Source: Begonia masoniana (taxonomy: Eukaryota > Streptophyta > Magnoliopsida > Cucurbitales > Begoniaceae). From it: a stretch of 64,000 nucleotides of DNA. How positions within the stretch are numbered: the first letter of the stretch is position 1; each line of letters begins with the position of its first letter. Positions 24,755 to 36,255 of the stretch are shown here, in pieces. The notes beneath the pieces were generated by a model. The model did no database searches, was not told where the DNA came from, and was given only the letters and a program-made list of their open reading frames with translations. The stretch is taken from contig CM039514.1 of the NCBI GenBank assembly GCA_022432975.1, positions 9,965,519 to 10,029,518 on the forward strand, written 5' to 3'. Made by a program: the position numbers and the translations under genes.

Positions 24755-25053
24755 GCCCGAAGGCACAAGAAAACTTTACTTACCTGGTCTCCTGGAAAAA
24801 CTTGGTTGCAAGCTACTTCGGGTATTACTCAAACCTAAAACCATAGACAGAGCATACATTAAATTTCCTCTAATCTTCATTCTAAACCACTAGAAATCTA
24901 AGGGAAACTGTTTTGGGAACTCTAGTCATTGTGCATTCCCGATTTCAACTTAAACCGAAACCACCACTCGCTTACCGCCTTCTCAAAACCTCATCTATCA
25001 TCCCTCCTACCAACGATAGATACAATGTAACCAGAAATAGAAGCAAAACTCAC
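24755..25053 (-). other. LTR splice cassette D
   Basis: Sense: donor CTTG|GTGAGTTTT at 25053, intron-like 24835-25053 (219 nt) ending GGTTTTAG, micro-exon 24784-24834 (51 nt, GTTTGAGTAATACCCGAAG...GACCAG), donor GTAAGTAAAG at 24783, then GCCTTCGGGC (24755-24764, a C-UUCG-G tetraloop hairpin) and CTACATCAC. Both ends of the intron fit plant consensus. Confidence 0.65.
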
Positions 25054-25323
25054 CAAGTTCGGAGGAAATCGCTGGAGGAAGTCGAAGGGGGTCTCCTATC
25101 GCGCTCTGCTAAGCTGAGGAGCTGAGAATTGAGAGGAAATGAAATAAACAGTGGCGGCTACTTCATTAATATTTTCCTTAAATACGTTATCCACCTTTGA
25201 ATTTCTAATTACCCTTATGCCCTTGTCTAGTCATCCACTAACCCTACATTTAATATTGCCATATAAATTGTGCCATTAGTTTAAAAGGAATAGAGAAACG
25301 GTTTGATAGAACCGGGTATTACA

Positions 25324-25463
25324 TAATAATAAATTCAACTTAATAAACTTAAACTTATACGAAACTTAAACACTTACAGTTGATGGAGCGATCTCACGTG
25401 GCGGGTTGCGCAGCAAGACAGTCTACAGAATCGCTTTTAAAACCCAGAGGCTCTGATACCATT
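25324..25463 (-). other. Leader and PBS of the Tekay-like element
   Basis: Remaining leader right of the solo LTR. The complement at 25450-25461 is TGGTATCAGAGC, a Met-tRNA PBS, abutting with a 2-nt gap a Cassandra LTR instead of the gypsy LTR. Confidence 0.75.
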
Positions 25464-25922
25464 TATAACGACCCCTTTTCCTAATAAGATATTGTCCGCT
25501 CTGGGGATTGGGTCGTAGCCTAATATCCTCCCCTCACGGCTTTGTTTGGCGAGAACTTTCCAGTCGGTCACCTAACCTGGTACTAATCTTGCCGAAGCAC
25601 TTTTAACTTCGGAGTTCTTATGGAATCCGTTGCCAATTGTGCTTCAAACGCGTCTTACTATCTTGGGAGGGTTTCTTTACATATGTTTCATTTCCATGTA
25701 CCTCCCCAAGCGATGTGAGATTGTGATAACCCCCACTTTACGACTCGGGATTCGCCTACACTCGAGTCTGGGATTCGCCTACACTCAGCTTAGGTCTCGA
25801 GGTTTACTCTGTAGTCGTACTCATACGTACACATTCTATTCGGGTCATCACAATCACCCTCCCTCGGGGGCCCAACGTTCTCGTTGGCCACATTTCTAGG
25901 TTTGGTACAGGCTCTGATACCA
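25464..25922 (-). mobile_element. Cassandra TRIM unit: one LTR plus internal region and PBS
   Basis: LTR 25464-25852 (389 bp; first bases TATAAC in place of TGTAAC; ends GGGTCATCACA), PPT-like CCCGAGGGAGGGTGAT on the minus strand, short internal region, and a second Met-tRNA PBS at 25911-25922. About 25551-25649 resembles the 5S rRNA sequence in reverse complement, the mark of Cassandra. No second Cassandra LTR follows; the gypsy 5' LTR starts four bases beyond the PBS. Confidence 0.85.
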
Positions 25923-25926
25923 TAAC

Positions 25927-28291
25927 TGTGACGACCCAAACCCACAAGGGCCATCACGAGGCTTGACTTGGCATTGAGTTTGACTTACATATTTTGGACG
26001 TGAAAATTTTCGACTTTAAAACTCTTAAAAAAAACCCAGAGTCATTTTCAAAACGGTTGAGGGTTGCGCTTAAAACCCAATCGAAATCCCTTGGAAATAA
26101 ATTTAAAACAAATTGAGAAATAGAGGAGGAATAAAAATAGAAATAGCCTGTTAAGGATAGAAGCATAAGAAAACACATGGGACCGATCGTTCAGCTAACG
26201 CTCTGGAAATTTTAGTCAACCAAACATCAACCAATTAACATCTGACTTCGACCGAACACCTTTCACTAAATGGTCGACGTCTTTGACCGAACACAAGACA
26301 TGAAATCAGATGACATGTAATCGGAAGAATTGACTTCGACTAAAATCTGATGACTTAATCATCGGAAGACGTAAAGTCTGAAGACATAAAATCGAAAGAT
26401 ATGAAAATCGGAAGATATAAAATCAGACGATATGAAAATCAGAAGATATAAAAATTTGATGACATGAAAACAGGAAAATATAAAATCGGACGATATGAAA
26501 ATCGGAAGACATAAGAATAAGAAGACGTGAATACAAGAAGACATAAAGTCGGAAGACATGAAATTGGATGACATGAAATCAGATGACATGAAATCGGATG
26601 ACAGGACTTCTACTAAAATCGGGTGACTTAACATCAGACGACGTTAAGTCAGAAGACATGAAATCGGAAGACTTGAACTTGAGAGGCATAAAAATTGGAA
26701 GACATGAACACCTCAGAAATTCGGTTGAATTTCCCTTGCCAAAACACTTAGCAAAACTTAGGCAGAATTGTCCATAAAACATCAGCCGATCGAACGCCCT
26801 CCCTAGCGATCGTTCGGCTAACTCTTTGGATTTTTAATTCCAGATTGCTACTTCACACATCTCCTCCTACCTATTTTCTTCTCTCACAACTTCATGACCT
26901 GAAAACCTTACACCCTCCCCCCCCCCCCCCCCCCCAAAAAAAAAAAAAAAAACCTGGTTCAAAACATAATCTTAGACATGACAAACATTCAAGAAGTCTG
27001 ACTGCATGGGTAGCTCTAAAACTTGAACCCTATCCGTGCACAACCAAAAAAAAAAGATCCCAAATGATTCCAGTATGTTTCAAAAGACAACTATCAAAAC
27101 AAAGATTTTTAAACATTGACACAAAACCTATACATCACCTAAATCCCAAAAACAGTACAAACTTAACGTTCGTCACCCACAGGTCAAAAAATGCGATGAC
27201 TACCACAACCAACACCACGAGCTCATCCCGCCAACTGCACCTACTCGTCGACCTGAGGCTCAAAGTCCTCATTTGGAGGGTCTGTACCTACATCAAGGAG
27301 TTCAACTATGAGCCTAGAGCTCAGTAAGGACATATAATGCAATGATGCATATGCTATGCATGAACTTTTGAAATACATGAATATTACTTTACATTACATT
27401 CAAGTGGACAGGAAGTATAAGTGGGGCTTATAGAGGGATTGGCGCACATACGTACATGACATAGCATGACATAACAGGAGTTAGTAGTTCTACCGGGTCC
27501 CAGGGAGGGATAAAAGACATATTGTCTTTGGCGAGGACGGTTTTACATAAGTCCCAGGGAAGGACAAGAACATGTGCCAGCCCCCGTCCCACACTTAACC
27601 GTACATTACATTCACATTTTATATTTCTTAACTTCAAACCACGTGCATAAAATATTTACATGACTTTCGAGAAAACGTGTATGTATGAACATATATAGTG
27701 GATAACGTAACATGAATAGGCAACAGGATATCAAAGCAAGACATAAAGCGAAACGCATTTAACTTAGAACGTAATCTACAACCTAACTACCCAACAACAA
27801 CTCTGACAACCAAAAACCTATTACCTCCGTGATGTAGGGCCAACCTACGCGTATGAACTTACCTGGCGTCCATAGAGTTTGCTAGCCTTGAACGTGTTGC
27901 CTCGGTGAGTCTCGAATCTTAATCAAAGAAAACAGAAGAACCGGTAGAAAGGGAGTTTGGAATCGTCGCTCGTCGTCTGGAAGAGAGAAGGTAGAGAGGA
28001 GAGGAAATGGGAGGGTTTCACGTTGAAGAGAAGGAGAAGGGAGTTTTGGCTTCTTCCACAAGCTTGGACAAGTGGCACCCATTTATTGGCTCCCTCCCAA
28101 CCACCTTAATTGTCTTCCAAAATTGCGCTTCCATTGGTTACTAACTAATGGTTTTGCTTGGTTACTCTTTAGTTTGGTTTTCCACTAAACATCCCAACAA
28201 TTCCACTAAAACATTCATTATATTAATATCAACTTAATCTCATTCAATAATTCGAGGGATAATTGCATGACCAAAAATGCCGGGTATTACA
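25927..28291 (-). mobile_element. 5' LTR of the Tekay-like element (2365 bp)
   Basis: Plus strand TGTGACGACCCAAACC ... CGGGTATTACA, roughly 90% like the LTR at 16426-18734. It contains a 16-C plus A-rich run at about 26915-26952, the short GGAAGACATG repeats (26290-26705), the stem-loop GAGC-TCTAG-GCTC near 27313-27325 and the intronless micro-exon (27863-27917). Compared with its partner it has lost about 10 bp including the TTAAGG hairpin near 27839. Confidence 0.92.
27863..27918 (-). other. LTR micro-exon C, intron absent, hairpin deleted
   Basis: 55-nt equivalent of the micro-exon with donor GTAAGTTC at 27862. It joins GATTAAG directly at 27917/27918, as in the partner LTR. The downstream GGCCCTTAAGGCCC hairpin is missing through a small deletion. 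Confidence 0.65.
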
Positions 28292-31200
28292 GAATTACTC
28301 TGAAAGTTTAACTACACAACTAACATATTATGAGAAGATAGATATTCATCAAAATTTCTTGACTTTTCGACTTCGTTCGATCGTTTTTTATTTTTAAATC
28401 GATTTATGTTATTATATGGGCAAAATCTTTCTGGTAATAAAAAAATGGTCGTTGTAGATTTGTCTCAAATTTTAACTACACAACCAGCATATCATTATAA
28501 GATATTCTACAAAGTTTCGTGACTTTTTGACATCATGCAATTTTTTTGTTATTTTTAATATCCATTTACGTTATTATACAGGGGTAAAATCGATCTGTAA
28601 AGAAAAAAAATGTTCGGTCTGGATTAGTCCGAAGTTTTAATTACACAACTAGCATATGATGAGAATATATTCTGGAAAGTTTTGTGACTTTTTGATTTCG
28701 TGCAATTTTTTGTCATTTTTAATGTCCTACATTATTATTATAGGGGAAAAAGAAAGTCAAAATGTCATCTCCGGATTAGTCTGAATTTTAAGTACACAAC
28801 CAACATATCATGAGAAGATATTCTACAAAGTTTCATGATTTTTTAACTTTGTACCATTTTTGTCATTTTTAATGTCTGTTTATATTATTATTGACGCAAA
28901 ATAGATCCATAAATTAAAAAGAAATGTCTTGTCTGAATTAATCTGAAATTTTAACTACACAACCAGCATATTATGAGAAGATATTCTTCAAAGTTTCGTG
29001 ACTTTTGGATTTTGTGCTATTTTTTGTCATTTGTAATGTCCTACGTTACTATAAGGGCAAAATCGATCGAGCAAGGAAAAGCAATGTCCGGATTGGATTA
29101 GTCTGAAGTTTTTATTACACAACTAGCATATCATGAGAATATATTCTACAAAGTTTCGTGACTTTTGGACTTCGTGTGATTTTTTTATCATTTTTAATGT
29201 CTGATTACGTTATTATATGGGCAAAATTGGTGCGGAATGGAAAACTAAGCTAGTAGCTCAAGTAGTACCAGGGATGTTGAATCCATGGTTATGAAGACCT
29301 GGGAGCCTGGGTTCGAATCCTTGGGGAGGCAAAAACTCGCATTTACCAGGTGGTGGGAGAAGATTGTGAGTACACGTGGGACGGCCTGAGGGAAACCACG
29401 TGGCAGTGTCGGTGGGCCTGTGGGCCGGACTACACGGCCTTTCGGGGGAGCCCGACGGGTCGTTACAATGTTCATCCATAACATTTTCAAGAAAATCATG
29501 CAAAACGTTTTATGCACACGTTCCATTTTGATTTTTATCATACCAGAAGAAATTTTAACTACATAACCTGCATATCATGAAAAAATATTCTGCAAAGTTT
29601 TGTGACTTTTCAACTTGGTGTGATTTTTTGTGTCCGTTTACGTTATTATAGAGATTAAATCGATATTGAAAGGAAAAAAGTCCGCTCTAAATTAGTATGA
29701 AATTTTAACTACACAACCAGCATATTATGAGAAGATATTCATCAAAGTTTCGTGATTTTTGGACTTCGTATGATTTTTTTTCATTTTTAATTTTGTTTAC
29801 ATTATTTTATGGTCAAAATCGTTCTGGAAAGAAAAAAAATGGCTGCTCCGGATTAGTCTCAAATTTTAACTACATAACCAGCATATCATGAAAAGATATT
29901 CTGTAAAGTTTCCGGACTTTTTGATATCGTGTGATTTTTTGTCCCTTTTGATGTCAATTTACATTATTATAGAGGCACAATTGGTGCATAAAGGAAAACC
30001 AATATCCGGTCCGAATTATTCTAAAATTTTAACTACACAATCAGCATATCATGAGAAGAGATTCTACTAATAATGTCTGTTTACTTTATTATAGAGGCTA
30101 AATCAGTCTGGAAAGGAAAAAAAATATCCGGTCTGAATTACTCTGAAATTTTAACTAGACAACAAACATATTATGAGAAGATAGATATTCATCAAAGTTT
30201 CGTGTCTTTTTGACTCTGTGCGATTGTTTTTCATTTTTAATTCCGTTTACGTTATTATATGAGCAAAATCGATCTCGTAAGAAAAAAAATGGTCACTCTA
30301 GATTAGTCTCAAATTTTAACTACACAACCAGTATATCATTAGAAGATATTCTGCAAAGTTTCATGACTTTTTGATATCGTGCAATTTTTTGTCATTTTTA
30401 ATATCCTTTTACATTATTATAGGGGTAAAATCGGTCTGCAAAGGAAAAAAAATGACCGGTCCGGATTAGTCTGAAGTTTTAATTACACAACCAACATATC
30501 ATGAGAAGATATTCTGTAAAGTTTTGTGACTTTTCAAATTTGTGCGATTTTTTGTCATTTTTAATGTCCTACATTATTATAGGGGAAAAAATAGGGCAAA
30601 ATGTCTAATTTGGATTAGTCTGAATTTTTACTATATAACCAGCATATCATCATAATATATTTTACAAAGTTTTGTAACTTTTTTACTTCGTACGATTTTT
30701 TGTCATTTTTAATGTCGGTTTACGTTATTATTCACGCAAAATCGATCCGGAAAGGAAAACAAATGTCATCACCAAATTAGTATGAAATTTTAACTACACA
30801 ACCAGCATATTATGAAAAGATATTCTGCAAAGTTTCATGACTTTTCGACTTCGTATGATTTTTTTACCTCTTTAATGTCCTACATTATTATTGGAGAATA
30901 ATCGGTTTGGAAAGGAAAAAAAAATGTCTGGTCCGGATTATATCTAAAATTACAATTAAACAATCAGCATATCATGAGAAGACATTTTACAAAGTTTCGT
31001 GACTTTTCGACTTTGTACAATTTTTTGTCCTTTTTATTGTCAGTTTTCGTTATTATAGGGGAAAAGTCAGTTTGAAAACGTAAAAAATATCCAGTCCAGA
31101 TGAGTTTGAAATTTTAACTACACAACTAGCATATCATGAGAACAGATTCTACAAAGTTTAATGACTATTCAATTTCGTGTGATTTTTTCTCATTTTTAAT

Positions 31201-31840
31201 GTCTGTTTACGTTATTATAGAGGCTAAATTTGTTCAAAAAGGGGAAAAAAGCCCGCTCTGAATTACTCTGAAACTTTAACTACACAACCAACATATTATG
31301 AGAAGATAGATATTCAACAAAGTTTCTTGACTTTTCGACTTAGTTCGATCGTTTTTTATTTTTAATTCGATTTACGTTATTATATGGGCAAAATCATTCT
31401 GGTAATAAAAAATGGTCGCTCCAAATTTGTCTCAAATTTTAACTACACAACCAGCATATCATTATAAGATATGCTACAAAGTTTCGTGACTTTTTGACAT
31501 CATGCAATTTTTTGTTATTTTTAATATCTTTTTACATTATTATACTGTTGTAAAATCGGTCTGTAAAGAAAAAAAAATGTCTGGTCTGGATTAGTCCAAA
31601 GTTTTAATTACACAACTAGCATATGATGAGAATATATTCTGGAAATTTTTGTGACTTTTTGATTTCGTGCGATTTTTTGTCATTTTTAATGTCCTACATT
31701 ATTATAGGGGAAAAAGAAAGTCAAAATGTCCTGTCCTAATTAGTCTGAATTTTAACTACACAACCAGCATATCATGAGAAGATATTCTACAAAGTTTTGT
31801 GACTTTTCAACTTCGTACCATTTTTTGTCATTTTTAATGT
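28292..31840. repeat. AT-rich satellite, about 163-bp monomer, right block
   Basis: Continuation of the 12912-16420 array, about 20 monomers with the same TTAACTACACAACCAGCATATC core, interrupted by an insert at 29244-29545. Some higher-order similarity is visible: for example 30560-31260 closely follows 15700-16400, suggesting segmental duplication of several monomers at once. No gene seen. Confidence 0.93.
29249..29467 (+). mobile_element. tRNA-derived SINE
   Basis: It starts near GTAGCTCAAGTAGTACCAGG with an A-box-like TAGCTCAAGTAGT (29254-29266) and a clear B-box GGTTCGAATCC (29310-29320), the internal Pol III promoter of tRNA-derived SINEs. A GC-rich body follows (GGCCTTTCGGGGGAGCCCG), ending about GGGTCGTTACA. 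It interrupts the AT-rich satellite. No clear TSD was found. The spacing between the boxes is longer than in a tRNA and there is no cloverleaf, so it is not a tRNA gene. Positions 29468-29545 are a separate LTR-like scrap. Confidence 0.7.
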
Positions 31841-33377
31841 TGGTGCTCCTCAAGTGATTCCGAATATATGACTATATCATCCAAGTAGATCACTACATAA
31901 TGATCCAAAAAGTCATAGAGTACCTCGTTCATAAGGTTGCAAAATGTGGCCGGTGTGTTGGTTAACCTGAATGGCATAACTAAAAACTCATATGAACCAT
32001 AGCGTGACACCATGGCCGTCTTAGCTTCATCCCCCGCGCAATGCGCACTTGCCAATAACCCGATTGAATATCTAATTTGGTGAAGTATAATGTCTTTGCC
32101 AATCTATCAAACAAGTCACTAGCATGAGGAATAGGGTATTTGTTTTTTTAGTCACCTTGTTTAAAGCCCGGTAGTCGACACACATGCACAACGCCCCATC
32201 CTTCTTGCGCTGGAAAAGTACCGGTGTACCATATGGTGCCTTAGATGGTTGGATGTAACCCGCCTCCAACAACTCATCCAATTGCTTCCTTAGCTCCGCT
32301 AACTAAGAAGGTGCCATTCTATATGGCGCTTGTGCCGGTAGAACCGCCCCTTGTTCGAGCTCTATCATGTGATCCACCCCGCCTTGGTGGTAGCTTTTTG
32401 GGTAGCTCTGATGGCATCACATCCTTGTACTCCTCGAGCACATGTAGAACTGCTTGTGGCACTTTGCTTACTTGGTCTCCCTTGACCTCTCTCAATGTTG
32501 CCAAGAAGGTGGTCTCTCCTTTCTTCAAGCCTGCCTTCAATTGAAGAGATGTTAGCAAAATATTAGCCCCTCGAGTCTCACTCTCGACCATGCATGGTGT
32601 GGACTCGTCTTGGATCATTATGACTCCAAGATGTGGCAAAACCATCGCCTTGGCTTGCCGGAAGAACTCAATCCCCAATATGAGTTCAAAGTCATCTAAG
32701 GGGACCACCATAAGGGGACATTCCCGTCACCACTCCCCTACACTGAATTAAAGGTTGTGTCGTACCTTTAATCGGCTGTGCACCCGAATTGACAGCCTTG
32801 ATCTTGCTTGCACTCTTGGTTACCTCCAAACCAAGCTCGTGTGCCTTCTTATCCGAGATAAAATTGTTGGTTGCTCCCGTGTCCAACATTGCACGTACCT
32901 TCCTCCCTTGGATGGTTACCTCGATATACATGAGTCCCTTTTAGAACGGCCCTGCCTCCCCGCTTGTAAGAGCATTGACAAGTTGAATAGGGTTCACCCG
33001 AGGCTCCTCTTCGGACTCCTCCCCTTTTATGCGCAAGGAAGCCACCGCCCCCTTGTTTTGACATTCTTGTGCAAAGTGTGAGCCTCCACATATGAAACAT
33101 CCCGAGCTCTTCTTCTTTTGGGAGTTATCAAATCCCTTGGCTTTTAAAGCTCCTTAGAATGGATTACCGTTGGATGCACCTCCACCACTTTTCTTGTCCG
33201 AGCGCTTCTCCTCATTGCCCCTCCTTTTCTCAGTTGAGGTTGAAGTCTTGTAGTCTACAAGAGCCTTGGCAATGGAGATAGCCGTTTGCACATCCTTCAC
33301 TCCATGTCTCCTCAACTCAGCTTGCACCCATGGTTGAAGCCCCGCCATGAAGTTGAATAACTTGTCATCCTCATGCT
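31841..33377 (-). pseudogene. Galadriel-like chromovirus gag-pol fragment
   Basis: Sense order from 33377: end of capsid (MAGLQPWVQAELRRHG, 33348), zinc knuckle CFICGGSHFAQEC (about 33090), protease MLDTGATNNFISDKKAHELGL (32931-32692), DDFELILGIEFF (32711), and RT with [21 protein letters not shown] and YLDDIVIYS (32055-31834). It then ends abruptly in satellite at 31840. TRYGSYEFLVMPF-type RT and the CFICxGxH knuckle suggest the Galadriel clade. Frameshifts and stops throughout; no LTR at either end. Confidence 0.8.
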
Positions 33378-34510
33378 AGTAGTAATATCAACTCCTCGAC
33401 TTATGCATTACAAAATTTATGATGTGATACCCTTTGTCATTCTCATTTTCTCATTCACCAGTCGATTCATTGATTATCATCACACGACAGTTAGAGCATT
33501 CATTAGCATAATGTCCCTTTCTGAGACATTTATAACATTGTACATCACGTGCTATTTGTCCGTTAGATTGGTTTATTTGGGTTTTGTTCATTGGTGGGGG
33601 TTTGCTAGTATTACTTGTTCCTTTCGGGGGCCAGTTACTGTTAATTGGCCACTTGTCTTTATTTCTCGAGGTAGTATTGTCGTGATCTAGATTTCTAAGT
33701 GGGAATTTGCTAGGGTAGCTGGTCTTATGCTTTCTCTTTAACTATCTTTCCCCCGTGAGTTCCAACTGCACGACCATGTCTATGGCTTCTAATTGTTGCA
33801 TTTCAACCGCGTCACCTATATCGCGATTTAATCCTTGAATAAACCTCGCGATGAGCTGCTCCTCTGGTTCCTTGATAGCACAACGCATATTGAGCGTTTC
33901 GAATTCAGTGAGGTATTTACCAATAGTGAGGCTATTTTGTCTTAGGTTGTGGAGTTGATGGAAAAGCTCGTGCTTGTAGTGTTGAGGAACGAATCTCTTT
34001 TGCATGAGATCCTTCCTGGAATTCCACGTGGTGACAGGATATCCTATGGTCCTCATTCGTTGGGCTTTAAGGTTGGACCACCAAAGTGCAGCATGACTCG
34101 TTAGTTCAAGTGAAGTTAACTGGATATTCACTCTTTCCGAGTAATCATGACAGTCGAAGACTCGTTTGACTTTGTCTACCTAGTCCAATAAGGTATGACC
34201 ATAACAGGTTCCATTAAACGGGGGAATGATGATCTTGACGTTTCGAAGGTCATCGTTGTCCTTACGACGACTTGGGCAGTATTGCTCTTCAACATCTAAA
34301 GCTCAATCCTCATTCTCTGATTCATCATAATATCGAAACCTTCTTCTTTGGGATTCGACCCACTCGTCATCCTCTAGTGGTCTTTGGATAGAAATTCTAC
34401 GTCTAGGACGTTCAGATATAATCCTTGAGGAGGTTTCATGGGAGAAGTCTCTTTCGTTTGATTCTCTACAAGGGTTGTTTCTCATTTGCTCTCTAAGTTG
34501 TCATAAAATA
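33378..34510 (-). pseudogene. CRM/Reina-like chromovirus gag fragment
   Basis: The capsid region is 34131-33742 (HAALWWSNL, RFVPQHYKHELFHQLHNLRQNS, EEQLIARFIQGLNRDI). It is followed by LKRK and a CCHC knuckle CYKCLRKGHYANEC near 33530. An upstream Arg/Glu-rich stretch at 34485-34303 may be the gag N-terminus. It breaks at a stop after ELTGER and at a junction to a different element near 33378. The leader, PBS and LTR to its right (to 41528) fit the same element. Confidence 0.75.
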
Positions 34511-35929
34511 CTTTCTCCTAGTTCTTTTCAGTAGATTAAAATCAAGTTTAGACAATAAATATTAAATATGATATCCAATCATAGCAAGAACATACAAGAA
34601 AGTTGATCTCAAACATGCAATTCATCCAATCAACCTACCATTCAACTAATTCTAAAGAAATTCAAGTAAGGTTTCATGAGTACATATCTTGTTACCAAAA
34701 ATTCATCCAACTCCTCGACTTATCCATTGCCAATGCTCATTAAGGAGTAGGAAAGCTAAACAATCCTCAAAAGATAAAACAATATGAATATATTTTGATT
34801 TTATCTTTACCTTGGCCAACATCAATTAAATTAATTGATCAAACACTAGACTCTAAAGTTAGACTCTAAATTTAAGTCCTAAACAAAGACAAGCAAACAC
34901 AACTTAAACAAGAAACGCTTAACAATATGATGCAACTAATGAGGCACTAAAGCAGAATTTATGGCATGGTTAGGAAAACATAATTTTCTTTCCTAAATCC
35001 ACTATTTCAAACAACATATTTCATCATTTTCATTCTAGAATTTGATTCTAAGCATCAATATTATTAAACAGATCTAAAACACAAGTTAAAGCAAGGCTAA
35101 AACATTTCAAACAACATCTTAGATGCTTAACAAGATAAAAACAGCAAAGAAAAAACAACAAAAACATAAATTTTCAATAAAAATACCCTAAAATATACTA
35201 AACAGAAACTTTACACAATTCTCTTCCAATTAACATGAAATTTTAATAGAGGATAGTTAACATTATTAGTGACATGTTATCAAAATTTCAGGTTCAAATT
35301 CATTATAAGCAAAGAATTGTTCAAGTGTAAAACACATCAAAATTCTAAAATTTTCAAACAAAATTTTGTGAATGACCTAGAAGTTCCTAAACAAAAAATA
35401 ATACAATCCACATCCGAATAATCTGAAATTTAAACAGAGGTTAGTCCACAATATGATTAACATGCTGTAAAATTTTCAAATCTAAATTCAAAGCGAGCAG
35501 AGAATTATGCAAGTCCAAAGTAAGAACAAAAATAAGAAAAACCAGAAATTCTAAACCAGAATTTTAGCTAAACATCCTAGAAAAGTCCTAAACAAATCAA
35601 TGCCAATTTGGACAACAAATTAGCACAACAAACCCTCATAAACATGAGATATCTAAAAGATTAACAAAACAAAAAACACATGTTAAAACACATTTGGAAA
35701 ACACCAAAACAACACAATAATTTCAGCAAAATGTAAACTAACAGGAGAATTCAATTTTAACATTTCATTTTCTAATTCATTCTCTGTGTAAATTAATTTT
35801 GCCAACACAATCTAAACAGCTAAATATAGTTCTAAAAACAGAAACAAACATCCATAGACAATCACATAACAAAACATAAATTAAGACTCAAAAACAGAAC
35901 ATTAGAACATGTTTTTATGCAAGAATAAC

Positions 35930-36255
35930 ATTCTGAAATTAATAGATATGGATCATGGTTAATTCGTGCTTGCTAATCAGAAACATGAGGTTAAGATGAA
36001 AAAATCATATCAGATAATATCACAATAATGGAATCCAAATAAACAGCAAATTCAAACACATACAGCACAAACAAATCACAAACAAAAAAATAACATGCTT
36101 TCAATAAAACATTCTAAAAATTAAATAGATACGAACCATGGTTCATTTATTCTAGCTAATCAGAAACATGAGGTTAAGATGGAAAAATCATATCAACTAA
36201 TTGTCATAGCAATGTACTTCTAAGGAATAGAAAGTTCAGACACATACAATATAAA
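35930..36255. repeat. Direct duplication of about 180 bp in the leader
   Basis: Both copies share AATCAGAAACATGAGGTTAA, a following AAAAATCATATCA and an upstream CATGGTT, about 180 bp apart. The copies differ by several substitutions. Confidence 0.8.

Larger units (their letters stand above)
23211..25323 (-). mobile_element. Solo gypsy LTR (2113 bp) with perfect TSD
   Basis: Plus strand TGTAACGCCCCGAG ... CCGGGTATTACA, flanked by TAATA on both sides (23206-23210 and 25324-25328). It lies between gag and the PBS of the Tekay-like element, so it inserted into that leader and then lost its internal part by LTR-LTR recombination. It belongs to the same family as the right part of the LTR at 48004-48919. 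Short frames inside it (24103, 24913) look non-coding. Confidence 0.93.
16426..28291 (-). mobile_element. Tekay/Del-like Ty3/gypsy chromovirus inserted in the satellite, itself containing nested insertions
   Basis: Two LTRs of about 2.3 kb (16426-18734 and 25927-28291) flank a gag-pol of chromovirus type. The target duplication is AAATT (16421-16425) against GAATT (28292-28296); intact monomers elsewhere read CTCTGAATTACTCTG, so the satellite resumes in register. The internal region is interrupted by a solo LTR (23211-25323) and by a Cassandra unit (25464-25922). Coding regions are full of stops. The clade call rests on the GYDVILGMDW motif after the protease, FIDD in the RT and the C-terminal chromodomain-like sequence. 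Confidence 0.9.

Noticed and set aside
29254..29320. tRNA gene
   Set aside because: A- and B-box-like sequences are present but spacing and folding do not give a cloverleaf, and a non-tRNA body follows; SINE is the better call.
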